A stretch of DNA of 64,000 nt from Buddleja alternifolia (taxonomy: Eukaryota; Streptophyta; Magnoliopsida; Lamiales; Scrophulariaceae), in the NCBI GenBank assembly GCA_019426215.1, contig CM033405.1:8223001-8287000 (forward strand), in the 5' to 3' direction. The notes beneath the pieces were generated by a model, which made no database searches, was not told where the DNA came from, and was given only the letters and a program-made list of their open reading frames with translations. The position numbers and the translations under genes are program-made. Positions 34,501 to 46,756 of this stretch are shown piece by piece. Position 1 is the first letter of the stretch. Every line of letters begins with the position of its first letter.

Positions 34501-37500
34501 TTTTTTTAATGAACTAAATTGCATTCAAGCTCAAGAAAAAGAGCTTACAACCAAAGATCCCAAGGTACTACCTTGTCTCGAACAAAAGGAACACATTTTT
34601 ATTTTCAAACTAACAGCAACCCCACATAATTAAATTATCGTTATTCAATCCCAAGAGGTAAGCCCTATAACCCGTGCAATGTCAACAATAAACCGACTAC
34701 ACGACCCTTTTAGCAAGTAATTGCCGATCATCTCTAACCAGTTGGTTTGGAGAGTCAGGTGTCGAACACCCCCTTGGGCTTTCACTCGGGTGAGGTAGGG
34801 TTCAGAATGAAGAAGGTCATTATGCTCATCTCGTGCTTATCAAATAACAAATAATCTAACCGGTAAGGTACACAAACACGTAACTCCAGGAAAACACTCT
34901 AAAGAAAATAAACCAAATGCCTAGGAAGGCATAAATCCGGCCACACCAAGAAAATCGAGAGACAGCCATCAAAATAGGAATTTCCATAAAAGTCAACCTG
35001 CAAAAGAAACAAACTACCATATACTAGTATAAAGAGTTAGTTAAAAGCCTGCATGCATGAATTTCCATGAAACCTTCCTTGTAAGCCTTGGCATGATCTC
35101 CGAAGCAATCTGTGTACAACCATAAACAGAAAAATTAAACGCATGTGTAATTTTAATTATCAAAACTAAACCTAATTAAATCGAAAGCTAGGGAGGTAAC
35201 GATCCATCCTTATTCAGGCTAACAGAATATTTGGGGCATTAGACATTTCCATTAAAGTGAATTTTTTATCATCACATCCTTTATTTGCTAACCAATCAGC
35301 AACTCCATTACCTTCCCGGTATATATGCGTGAAGTGTAACTCCATCATTTTTCTCAAACTTCGAATCTTTTGCAGAGGATTTTGAAGTTGCCAAGAACCC
35401 GGGAAATTGCTTTGAATAATAGCGATCACCACCTGAGAGTCTATCTCAACCCATGCCTTCCTATATCCCATATTGTAACAAAGTTGCACACCCGTACAAA
35501 CACCATATAATTCCGCGTATGTGTTTGTCGCAATACCAATGAAACTTGCAAACGCTTTAACTAGGTTGCCATCCTTATCTCTGATAATACCTCCTGCACC
35601 CGATGTCCCAGGGTTTCCCCTAGAAGCGTCGTTCGTGTTTAACTTGACCCAGCCCTCACTAGGTGCTTTCCATTTTACTTGATATGATTTAACGGTCACC
35701 ATGTGACCAAGTTTTATGCCCAGATGTCTAGCCAATGTTACATTTCCTTTCATATTTGTCGCAATTATAAGTCCATTACGAAATAGAATTTTGAGATAAA
35801 GTTCTATTCGTAGACGAATATGCGCCACCTTAAAAACTGCCCCTTCATGCTTCCATTTATTTCTCGCGAACCATAAAAACCAAGTAATTAAAATCGGGAT
35901 GAGACGAATAACATTGTTTTGAGTAGTCCCTAAACGCCACCATTGCCACCAAATATGCATGTTATTCGTGACTGGGAGCTTAAAACCACACAAATGTGCA
36001 AAATGGTTGCCAATATCTTGGGCAGTAGAACTATTGAAAAAGATATGAGAAATAGTTTCATTTTCCCCTTCCTTACAGCAAGTGCATTTAGATGCAATAG
36101 AAAGACCTCTACTTTTCAAAACATCATCCACTGGAAGCCAATTATGGAGGAGCTTCCATGCAAAAATAGACATAGTGGGACGAATGGATTTATTCCACAG
36201 ATCTCGAAATAATAAGTTTACCTCTGTTTTATCCCTCACAAGATTCCAGGCAGATGCAAGATCAAAATTTCCGCTCAGTGAAGGCTTCCAAATTGCTGCA
36301 TCCTTTGCATATATATTTATTGCCACCAAAGCCACTCGCTCAACCATGCAATCTGGTAACACATTCTTAAGTTTGTCAATATCCCATGCACCATTATTCC
36401 AAAAGACTGAAACAGTGTCACATGTATTATGTGGGTCTGAAGTTGTCATGTAAAGAGGTCCCTCGCCGCTCCAGTCATCGAACCAAAAATATGATGAGCC
36501 GTGACCCAAGCTCCATCCTATTTGTGGTTCCGCCTTATCCCTGATCCGCCCAAGTCTTTTCCAAATCATCGAAGAAGTTGCCTTAATAGAAGCCACTACC
36601 GGATGATTTTTTCCACAATACTTATCACGCATAAAACTAGCCCATATGGACGAGCTCGTTCTCAATTTCCACCATAGTTTTACACTAAAAGTTTCAATCA
36701 TCTCGGACAAACTACGAACACCAATCCCCCCCCCCCCCCCCTCATCAAAAGGGTAACAAATTCTTTCCCATGAAGCCCAATGAGTCTTCTTCGAGATGCT
36801 AGTCGAACCCCAAAAAAATCTGTTAAATAGTCTCTCTATTCGTTGAATAACATTTTTCGGTGGTTCTAACATTTGCAAAAGATAAAGGGGCATTGAAAAA
36901 AGAACATTCTTTATAAGTGTAAGTCTACCCCCCCTGAGACAATAACGATTTTTCCCAGCCCCCAATACGAGTGGTGATCTTGCTAATAATACTCTCATAA
37001 ATTGACGCCTTTTTAATTCCTTTATACAAAGGAGCTCCCAAGTAAATACAAGGTAAACTTTCATGCTCAAAACCTGTGAGTCTATTAATCTTTTGGATCC
37101 GTCTCCTATTCATTGACTTTCCAGTTATGAAAGTCGATTTATTCCGATTAATAAGCTGACCCGAAACCGACTCTTAATATGTGAGTGCATCCATTAAGTA
37201 ATTTAGCCCCTTAGAGTAACACTTCGTAAAAATTATAATGTCGTCGGCGTAAGCTAAATGGCTTACAATTGGTCCACCCCCCTGTGTCGTAATGCATGTA
37301 TGGATTACACAAGAAAGTTTTTTCAAGATCCCTCGATAAGAATTCAGCCATTAAAATGAACAGGGAAGGCGATAAAGAATCCCCCTGTCTCAGTCCTCGA
37401 GATGATTTGAAGAACCCCGCAGCCTCGCCATTAATAAGAACGGAGAACCAACAATTTTCTACAGCATTCCTGATCCAATTAATTCATTTTTGCGAGAAAC

Positions 37501-37645
37501 CAAGTTTCGCTAAAACTGAATACAAGAAGGGCCACTGGACACGATCATATGCCTTCGCCATATCCAGCTTGATCATAATGTTTCCCCCCTCCTTTCTTGT
37601 TTTCAATTTCATGACAAAGCTCTTGAGCTAAAAGAACATTATCAG
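34501..37645 (-). mobile_element. 5'-truncated L1-type LINE in the 5' UTR of MAPKK copy A
   Basis: Copy B lacks this interval between the TATA/microsatellite and the exon 1 leader. The element reads on the minus strand: its 3' end is at the left, with a short T run (34501-34507) representing the poly(A) tail. Its 5' end is cut inside the reverse transcriptase near 37645, at a TDNVLLAQELCHEI-like motif. Truncation at the 5' side is typical of target-primed reverse transcription. No clear target duplication is seen in the AT-rich junction. Confidence 0.85.
35214..37070 (-). pseudogene. LINE ORF2 C-terminal half: reverse transcriptase end, zinc region, RNase H
   Basis: A 618-residue frame forming the C-terminal part of ORF2. 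It starts after the reverse transcriptase palm, with ENLIKNVLFSMPLYLLQ-like thumb sequence near 50-70. A zf-RVT-like region lies at about 265-350, with CTCCKEGENETISHIFF. A plant RNase H domain fills about 475-605, with Glu520 and Asp544. At the first catalytic position the sequence is TNDAS where TDGAS is usual, so the Asp is displaced or replaced by Asn480. Upstream to 37640 the palm region ([22 protein letters not shown]) continues in other frames with a stop. The endonuclease is missing. It is a dead copy. Confidence 0.85.
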
Positions 37646-37687
37646 TAAGAGAGAGAACTCAAAATTATCAGTTTGAAGAAAAGTAAA

Positions 37688-38096
37688 ATGAAGAAAGGGG
37701 CTTTAGCACCTAACCTAAAGCTCTCTCTTCCTCCTGATGATGAAGTTTCTCTCTCCAAATTCCAGTAATTTCTCTTTTCTTTTTTTTTTGTGTTACTTTT
37801 TATTTTTATTTCGAGTAAAGTTGTTGTTTCATATAATTGGTGACATGGGTTTTGTTTATTTCTCATGATTGTTGGAAATCTTAATTGAAAAAATTGTGCT
37901 TTACAAAGATTTGATTAAAGATTTATGTGAATTTCGTGTGTCGAAAGCAGAATACTTTTAAATTAATCTACCAAGCAGATAAATTTAGTGTATTTCAAAT
38001 TCGATTTTGGGTGAACGAGAAATTAAACAAAATGATGAGTTTTGTTTGATTGTATGTATGCAGGAGTGAATCAGGGACATTTAAGGATGGTGATCT
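37688..38096 (+). pseudogene. Truncated MAPKK copy A: exon 1, intron 1 and start of exon 2
   Basis: Exon 1 at 37688-37764 encodes the same first 25 residues as the intact gene (MKKGALAPNLKLSLPP...). The intron (37765-38063) keeps GT and AG, although the last exon base differs, so the split codon would read Gln instead of Leu. Exon 2 begins at 38064 and follows the gene for 33 bp, then joins unrelated sequence at 38096. If spliced, the frame would read on to a stop at 38182-38184, giving about 65 residues with no kinase domain. The TATA region lies upstream of the LINE. Origin is by partial tandem duplication, since the intron is retained. Confidence 0.92.
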
Positions 38097-38958
38097 ATCA
38101 AGGTCTTGGACTTCCAGGGCCTTTTGGTTGAAACGTTGGATAAAGTCTTTCAAAGATTCATTTGATTTTTGCGAACACTCATAAGGTGGGTTGAGGCCTT
38201 CTTGTATTGTTTATTGCAGGCAAAATGCAATAGATGCTCCAGGCAATGACGAAAACCACATCCTTGTACTTTTTCTGAGCGTGGTTGAGAAGGCTCAACG
38301 TTTGATGGCATTAGTCACCTCGTGAAATACCATGAGAGCATGGAAACTCTCAAGGTGGTCACGGGCGTCTGAAGTTCCATCATAACTCTCCCCAGGCACC
38401 TTAAATTTGAAGGCATATCTTTTTTCATGATCCTTTCAATGAATGGAGTATCTCCCATAGGAAAGAGGTTAACGGAAGGGTTCTTGGCTTCCTTCCACAT
38501 TACCCCAACCTTTTGATCGATCTCCTCTAATTTCTGCCTTAGAATATTCGGAGTTTCCCATTCATCGACCTCAGATTTAGTTTTTCTAAGGTCTTACCTC
38601 AGCATTTTATTTATTGAAGACCCTGGAGCCTTGGGCACGGCTGATTTTTTTCTCCCAATGGGGTACATTTCCCAAGAACTTTCCTTTGTCGACTAAGCCT
38701 TTTAGAAAAGACTTCAATTCACAGGGCTCATCCTCTACCCTCGCAAAGCATTGAGCGTCAAAACCTTGATTAACATCTTCATCATTGGCCCTTGTTCATT
38801 GTTGGGATTGGTCCCGCGATTTGATATGCGAGATTGACAAGTCTACCCTTAGCACATTCCTCCATTCGAGGTTCACCATTAGCGGTGGCATCAGTATTTC
38901 TTCTTCGTGGATGCATTAGGTCTCAGATCTAGTTGTCATTCTCACAGACAGAGCCAAC
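38097..38958 (-). pseudogene. Gag fragment of a Tat-like gypsy element
   Basis: Minus-strand translation contains FKFKVPGESYDGTSDARDH then LESFHALMVFHEVTNAIK, followed in another frame by RMWFSSLPGASIAF and SLKDFIQRFNQKALEV. This order fits a Retrotrans_gag domain. Frame breaks and stops are present. The fragment ends at the MAPKK exon 2 breakpoint, so the rest of the element is missing. Confidence 0.75.
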
Positions 38959-39402
38959 TGATGATGTATAAAAATTAAAGAACTAGATCCAAGACTTACA
39001 ATGGAAACAACTTAAATCCGTGGATGAACAAATCAGAGGTTGGATCGAGGATAATCAGCGACTTGTGCAAACCTGCAAAACAGAACCCTGGGGTCGTCCC
39101 CAGGGGTAGGCCCTCCAATGCTTAGATTAGCACTTGGATATGGTGTATCTGAAAGTGAAAGATTGGAAAAGAATCCCCTTACCTGGAGCCAAGGTTTACT
39201 ATTTATATGATGTTAGACCTCAGATCATACCTGGATTTTGAAAAGGACTCTTTCGGAGCTTGGGATCCTTAGTCAAATAATAGTTAAACCATAATATTAG
39301 AAGACCTTAGCCTTTTGCCACTTGATTATCATTGGTGTACACATGTCAAACTCTGGTGATACCATGTGTCTCTTTATAATATTACAAAAATACTCCTCGT
39401 CA
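38959..39402 (-). repeat. LTR belonging to the adjoining gag fragment
   Basis: Begins TGATGATGTATAAAAATT and ends CTCCTCGTCA on the plus strand. A primer-like TGGCTCTGTCTGTGAG (minus strand) sits two bases inside its inner end. Minus-strand TATAAATAG lies near 39207-39216. Its partner LTR is absent. The right end directly borders copy B of the duplication. Confidence 0.7.
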
Positions 39403-39408
39403 ACTTGT

Positions 39409-41883
39409 ATTACATATAAATTGTACATATATGATAATATGTGATAGCAGTATTTTTTTTAAAATTTATATACCATGCATGAATCTTGATCATTGGGTTT
39501 AATTAAAAATTTCAAATTATATATGGTTGAGAAGTTATATCATATATGAGATAACATTAGATGATTCTTATTCTTTTGTCAGTTGAAATGTGGATTATCA
39601 TAATGAGATTAGAACTAAAGAATCCTTTCATATAATATTTTTATGTTTGAAAATTGGTAGAGAATTATATGCAAGTTTATTATTCTTTTTAATTAAAATT
39701 TGCATTGTTGGATGCATACACGGGTGTCTTTTAATGAAAAAATCAATATTGTGCTTGATTTAGTTATATTAGTTTTTGTGCATATCTGATCTCATAATGA
39801 ACAAATTTTTGTTGCCCAATTTATGAATTATTGCATGGTTGAAGGAAAATCTGTGAGTGAGCAATTTAATGAATTGCATAAAACGCTAAGGTATCTTGCT
39901 TGTTCATGTCAACGCAGCGGAAGCAAAGAATTAAAACGTAACATGAAAAGAAGCATGGTATTATTGAATTATAAAATCATACATAGGAGTTTTCACGCAT
40001 TATACCACGATATATTTATTTCGTAATAAATCTATAACTACAGTCGAATCAGTTTAACTGATGAATAGAAACTGATGGTGGATTTCAGTTGCGAGCAATC
40101 CACATCCTTTCCTCAGGTGAAACCATCGCTATTGATTTTCTCCGGATAAATCACAGTACTCCAAATGTCAAGCGTAGTATCCACACCTTGAATATTTTGA
40201 TTGTCTTAATTTAATTTTAGTGCTAGCTTTATCAAAGTAATTTGTAGCTTTTGGAGAAAAAGGTATGAGAAAATTATTTAGACTCTAATATAAAGTTTAG
40301 ATCAACAGAGAAGAAGAAAGAACAAAATAATGCAAGCTCAAAAGTAGAAGGGAGAACCCCATTTAAGAAGGGCAGGTGACTTCTCTTTATTTGTTAGGGT
40401 TGGACTCTCAGTCCATTCCTTTCCTTATCCTATCTATTTTCCTAATCCAACTCTGATTACTTCATACACAAGTAATTAATTAATTTGAACTTCCATATTA
40501 TGTAATTATTCCACCAAGGATTAATTAAATAATTAGGACCTAACTAATAATTAATTATCTACCAAAAAAAACTAATAATTAATTTATCTACTTAAAATAT
40601 ATAATTATTTTTTTAGTATTTATCTAATTAATTAATTCCACACAAGATATTTAATTACACCCAAATCATACGCATTTTCATTTTCTATTACATATTTTTC
40701 TATACAAAAATCTATCATTACACTTTTTAATCATATCATACTATCTCTCATCATTAATTAATTTGTCCTCACCATTAAACTTATTATCTCTCTTACTTTA
40801 TAACTGATTTGATGGCTTCCTACGTCAAATCTCAATAAAATATCATCTTAATATCACATCAACACTACTTTCAACTATTTTAAAAAATACAACCTAACAT
40901 CCCTCAAAATTCAACATTCTTACCCGAATATCGATAATTCACATTCCCAAGATAAAATCCTATAAATAAACTTGAAAATATGGCCAAACACAACCTTAAT
41001 TTTTATAAATGAGAATCATACTCAAGTATTGTATGTGACCCCTTAGATTCACTACTAAGCTAGCAACAAAACCCTTCCTATAGGCTTAATTAATTATTAC
41101 TTAAGTAATTAATCAAGGTCTTAAAGTTATCACCAAGGTCAATTCAAGGCTCTCATTGGATTGTTATTCTATATCTAGCAACGTCTTCATGAAAATATAG
41201 ATGCTAATGATTGTGTGATGGACCTATCAGAATAAGAGAAGAGATGTCAAAAAAAGTTGGTGCTATTTGTTCAATAAATAATTGTTAGAGATGATTGACA
41301 ATATGACCCCCGTGAAATTAGGCAAAGAAGTCATTTTTCTGATGGCTTGGTGGCCAGAAATATTTCGAGGGTGCACAATGCCAAGACTCAAGTGTTTTGA
41401 TAGTGCTAAATGCTATTTTTACATTTTTAAAGGTGCAATCTGCCTAATTAGGCTATTTATGGTGCAAAGTGCAAATTAATTTCTAAATCCATACTTTTTA
41501 AAACTCTCTACATCTCCCCATAAGTTATGTGTAATAAATTTGATTCATATTGTATTTGTATTTGTCCCTATAAGTTTTAGAAGTTTCTTTTTAATTATAC
41601 TTGTATATGATATGAATAATATAATTATTAATTATATAAATATTTAGGTACATTTTTTAACCGGCATGAAATTTTCAAAACCAAAAGCGTACCAATATAA
41701 TAGGTATGGTTACACCTCATACCAAAATTTACATTTGTACATAAAGACTCCGAACTTTGGTACGATTTGATACAATACGATCATTATTGGTACGGTTTCA
41801 TTAAATTGTGAACACCCCTGCTAAGTACTAAACACCAATCAAACTAAAGTCTACTATAGATGTGATTGTTTCTACAAACTAGA
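39409..41883. other. Duplicated non-coding sequence, copy B
   Basis: Aligns with 20989-23830 without the MULE-type MITE. A stretch at about 40664-41000 has no counterpart in copy A and may be another small insertion. Its boundaries are unclear. Confidence 0.55.
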
Positions 41884-44800
41884 AAATATTACGTGCTTCA
41901 CACGTGGTGATTCGATGAAGAGTTAAATTGAAGTAAATATGTCTAGTTTATTGGCATATTAATAATTGCTTGAGAGAATAATTGATTATTCGGTAGTGTC
42001 TATCTGATACCTTTTATTTATTTGTTTTGCAATCCTACATCATCACATATGTCTTTAACTATATCTTTTCAAGAAATTAAACTTTTGATAAAATAATGAT
42101 AGTATTATTTTCTAGCATTTTTATGATGTATGCATAGATCATCAGTCTATGTATCTTTCCGTAGTTAGTAGTTACATTTTTTTTTGTGCTTCACAAAAGT
42201 AGATTTATTTTCTTTAATCCCATCAGTTCTAATAATGTAGAATATATACCATTTTTCATATTTCTATATGCAGTAACACTGAATACATTTTTTATTATGA
42301 GATTATAAAAATAAAATAAATGCAACCAGCAGATTACATATGAGATTATAAAGATAAAATGAATGCAATCAACAAATAAAATAAATGCATCCTATTTTCA
42401 CTCAAATTACTTCTTTGATTTTATTTTCAAGTACATTTTTACATTTTTTATTCATTTTAATCATTTCATTTACATATGAACTTCTAGATTTATACGAGCA
42501 TAAAAATAAAAAAACTTCTACATATAAGATATAATTAACTTGTGCAAGCTTGCTGTAGATTTAACTTATCTATCCTCGTATACATCTATTAAAAAAGTCT
42601 GAAATACTTATGTAAGATTTTAATTCATCATTATTTTCAGAATAAAATATAATATTTCATAATTATTACTTCTATGGGATGTGCTAAAATAAGATGTCAT
42701 TGCTTAAAAATGAATTTTTTTCTGGTAAACTTCTCAATTAAAATAGAGATAGATATTGATAATTAGTAACGATTAACCACTAATAAAATACTAAAGTTAT
42801 GTTTGTTTGTGTTTTCGTATCAACATTTTTATTTTCATTCTTATTTGAAAATGAAAATACACAGTCTACACCATTCTTAACTGAAAATACACTTATTTTT
42901 ATTTTCACTATCACATTCTCCAATAACTACCTTTTACTTTACCAATTTACATTCACTTTTTTCTTTATCTCACATCTCCGTTTAAAAATCCATTTTATTG
43001 GCAACAATTGTGGTGCTATAGTGGAATAAAATACATAGTATTAACCTTCATAGGCTTGTGCACATTTTAAGAGCCATTTTTAGCATATTTAGTGCCTTTT
43101 TGGGTCAATTTTTTTTTATCATTTTTACTTACAAGTGTATTTAATCAATATAAAATTATCTATTATTTTATTTATACTATATACATAATTATTACTTTTA
43201 ACTAATTCAATCATTTCACACATCATCAATTCCAACCATTTTTAGAAATACAACCAAACATGCCGTCATTTTCACACAAAAATTAAAAAACTCATTTTCC
43301 CATACGTTTTAGAAAATGACATGAAAATACATCCAAACAGAGCCTACATTTTTTAAAATTTTTAAACCTCAATTAAAACTTAAAATTAGGTAAAAATTAG
43401 ACGTAAAATTTGGGTGGAAGGAATCCTATCTTAGATGAGCGAGCTTTTGTTGGTCGTGATTTTTCTCTCAACTTTTATCCAACACCTCATACTTAAACAC
43501 CTATAAATTTAAAAATTATATTATATTTTATTACATCTTGACATGTTTATAATGAAGTTTGTAAGTGATGTCTATTGTTTTAGACAATGTAGAAATCTAG
43601 ATATTTATTTTCCTTCTAACCAAAGAGTTTCCTACTATAAAGAGTTCCTTTTTTTCTTAATCAACATTTATTTGTTATACTTAAGACACGTATGCAAGCA
43701 TGCCCAATATTATGTCCCATTTGAATGTAAATTACATTTTTGACAAAAAATATTAGTACTTTATTTTCTAGCATGTTAACATATATGATAATTAATTTAA
43801 GTCTCTTTTCTAATTTTAACAATAACATGTCTTTTTTCTTTTTCTTTTTTATAATGAACATATGTAGCTTTATTTCTTTCATCCTAACACATCAAATAAT
43901 GATGAAAATGTACTATCCATCGTGTAGCAACAAATATAGTATATTATTTATTGTGAGATATTAAAGATAAAATAATTGTAAATACATATTATATATGAAT
44001 ACTTGCATCTATAAGACTTTTCCAAATTACCAGAATACATCATACTTTTTGTAAAATTATCTATGTGACTTTATTATTTTTTTATTTTTTTTGAGTCAAT
44101 ATGGCTTTATTATCAAGCACATTTTTTTATTTGTTATTTTCTAATAATTTCAAGCACATATAAAGTGATAGTTTATTAATGCAATCATGTTATAGGTTGA
44201 CTTGTGTCCTTAGATACATCTCACACAAAATATTTAAAAATACCTCTATATAAGAAAATAATTTATCATCATGATCTGAATACATGCTTATTTTTTAGCA
44301 TCAATCATAATATTGCATGTACACCATATTTTTTCACTTTTTATTTATTTTTTAGGAGTGCCAAAATAAAATTTAATTTTTTAAAATAATTTTTTTCTTA
44401 TAAATCGCCCACGGGAAATAATGACCTGGCATTAATAACAACTAATAATATTAAATTCTAATTTTTTTTTACATTTATATCATTTAAAAACTCAATAGTT
44501 TGGTCAAAAATAGACCTTTAATATTGAGATGGAATGAATATTATCTTAGATGAGCAAACTTTTGTATTGATTTTCCTCTCAACCTATCTATAATATATAT
44601 TTCATATTTAAAAATATAAATTTAAGAACTCTATAATATTCTTTTGCTACTTCTTCCCATTTATAATTAAATCGTTAAACACATTGTGTAAACAATTTAG
44701 ACAACATAGAAAGTTAAAAATTGATTTTCTTCTACCAAATAATTGCGTATTGCTAATGATTTCTTTTTTCTTCATTAAACCTTTATCTTGTTTTATTTAA

Positions 44801-45806
44801 GATGTGTTTTAGCACATGCAATACTTTGATCTATTTGAATGTAATGCAAAATGAACTTTTGACATGAATATTCGTGTTTATTTTCTAGCATTTTCATGCT
44901 TACATTAATCTACGTATTTTCTTCATTTGTCACAACCATCTATTTTTGTTCCTCATGATCCACACAAGTAGATTTGTAATTTCGATTATCCTATCACTCT
45001 TTCTGATACTGGTGAAAATATTATATGAAACTTCGTATTTCTATATGTGGTAACATATAAGAGTATACTCTATATTATGATATTCTAAAGAAAAAAAATT
45101 GTAAACATCATATTACATAAGAATACTCGTGTTTATGAGTCCTTTTAAATTAAATAAATATATCATATATTCTCAATAAAATTACTTATATGATTTAGTC
45201 TCAAATATGCTTTTTTTTTTAACATTTGTTATTCATGTTAATAACTTCGAGTACGTACAAACATGTTATATTCCATAATAATGATCAAAATATGTGTTTG
45301 TGTCACACATTTATGATGTCAGAATAAGATATAATTTCTTAAAATTATTTTTTATCTTCAAATCAATTCACTCAAAATAATGATCCAGTACTAATAACAA
45401 TGTATTACTAATGGCTAATTAAATACTAAAAGTGTTTATGTAATTGAAGATTATCAAAATTAATAACCAACCTTTTTTTTTAAGTTGAAATGTTGGGTGT
45501 TGGAGTAAATTTTTTCTTTTACTTTGTTGGTGGTTGTTGGTAAAAATTTATTTTGTTTTGGTAGTTAATATTTTAGAAAAGTAGGAATCTATTTTTTTTC
45601 CCTTATATTATATAGTGTCATACTACTAATACATTTCTTTTTCCATTATCAATAATAGAGTTCTTGATTAAAGAGTTTCGAACTACTAAAATAATTTTAT
45701 ATTTAATTAAAGATATGATTTTTTTTTTTTTACAATGAAATAAACATGTGAGTTATTCATATATTTATATAGAGGTTATATTAGATAGATATATTAGATA
45801 ATAAAT
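41884..45806. repeat. 3.9-kb AT-rich insertion with about 1.1-kb diverged tandem units
   Basis: Absent from copy A at 23830. It opens with AGAAAATATTACGTGCTTCACACGTGG, a phrase resembling the 5' part of many plant Helitrons (family knowledge, not proof). Landmarks recur in the same order: TTATTTTCTAGCAT at 42111, 43763 and 44878; TCTTAGATGAGC near 43430 and 44550; CCACTAATAAAAT-type ends. The 43390 and 44512 blocks are about 1120 bp apart. At least three diverged units are present. A MITE splits the first from the second. No gene is supportable. Confidence 0.65.
42795..43344. mobile_element. Tourist/Harbinger-like MITE in the tandem block
   Basis: Ends read AGTTATGTTTGTTTGTGTTTTC and, reversed, GGCTCTGTTTGGATGTATTTTC. 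The 3-bp flanks are TAA (42792-42794) and TAC (43345-43347), an imperfect duplication. The right end resembles 1-133. Confidence 0.65.
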
Positions 45807-46200
45807 AGATAGATAAGAATTGGTAGACCTCTTGTCTAAAAATCGTTTACCACGTGGAAAATACTTTTGCCTCCGAACTGTACATATAATGCACCAATTG
45901 TGGTGGTTGAAATCACGACCATAAGTTTAAGGTCGTGTCGTGTGTAAACTGCAATGTTAGTATGACTAACGCATAAAGTCTTTCAATCTACATCAATCAA
46001 ATTTTGATCAAAAATAAAAATAAAAATACATCAATCAAACTATAATTCAATTTTTCATCCTTCAAAAACCAAAGAGTAGACTTTATTGTATTTTTTCAAA
46101 AAATGTGAGTTTTATCCGACATTTACTAATAAATATAAATGTAATTAAATACATTTAATAAGGAAATCAAACTTATGATTATGCAAATTAGGTTTCAAAT
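45807..46200. other. Duplicated non-coding sequence, copy B
   Basis: Aligns with 23835-24185 of copy A, with a small extra A-rich insertion near 46006-46035. Confidence 0.6.
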
Positions 46201-46751
46201 TGATGTGGGCCAAAAATATCTAAGGGCATTATGGTAATTTAACACGTCACCGGCTCGGGTCGGGGCGTCTCCAACGGATCAAAGTTCGCGGTTAATATAT
46301 TAGTCAAGCCCAAAAAGGGCTGACGATCCATTACGAATACTAAAGTTGTTTATTAGCTTAAAAGTATTAATAATAGGTCTATTGGGCTACTGACAAAGTA
46401 AAGCTCACGACCCATAGCTCATTTCCAACTCCCTATAAATAGCTCAAAGGGGCTGGAAAAGGATCATTATCTGCTCTCTCCACCAAAAAGAGTGCTAGAG
46501 AGAAAGCAGCTGACTATCATATAAGATCATCTACTCCCTAATAAAAATCACTGGCTATTGAGAGCAACCTCATCGTCGAACTATGAATAGACATAATCCC
46601 AGCTATCTGGGTACGTAGGCAGCTCGCCATAGTCGAGTACAGTCTATAAATACACCAACCCCCGCCTAGTTTGTCGTGTGTTAAATCGGTTCCTTCACCC
46701 CACATAGTCAATCACGTGACAAATACCATCTGACGAATTTTGACATCATCA
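46201..46751 (+). mobile_element. Solo LTR of the same family as the outer Tat-like element
   Basis: 551 bp between CAAAT duplications (46196-46200 and 46752-46756). It begins TGATGTGGGCCAAAAATATC and ends GACATCATCA, matching the LTRs at 1555 and 18224 in reverse orientation. It has CCCTATAAATAGC near 46431 as a core promoter. Copy A has the empty site GGTTTCAAATAAATCTC at about 24172-24190. Confidence 0.92.
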
Positions 46752-46756
46752 CAAAT

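Larger units (their letters stand above)
20989..38096. repeat. Segmental duplication, copy A (disrupted MAPKK 5' region)
   Basis: After removing later insertions, this interval aligns by eye with 39409-51904 in the same order and orientation. Landmarks include ATGTGATAGCAG, the stretch with AAATACTTTTGCCTCCGAAC, AACCCTTTTATGATTG, the promoter-like TATAAATAG and MAPKK exon 1. Insertions specific to this copy are 22220-22639, 24235-32353, 33803-34332 and about 34501-37645. It ends abruptly within MAPKK exon 2 at 38096. Confidence 0.9.

Noticed and set aside
35943..36453. Plus-strand frames of 89 and 123 residues
   Set aside because: Antisense shadows of the LINE ORF2 frame on the minus strand.
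38097..38184. Fusion of MAPKK exon 2 with gag as a new protein
   Set aside because: Gag is encoded on the opposite strand. The extension of exon 2 is only the antisense reading of gag up to a stop.
43661..43964. AT-rich frames on both strands in the 1.1-kb tandem block
   Set aside because: Lys/Ile/Phe-rich frames expected by chance in AT-rich DNA. They are not kept between the tandem units.
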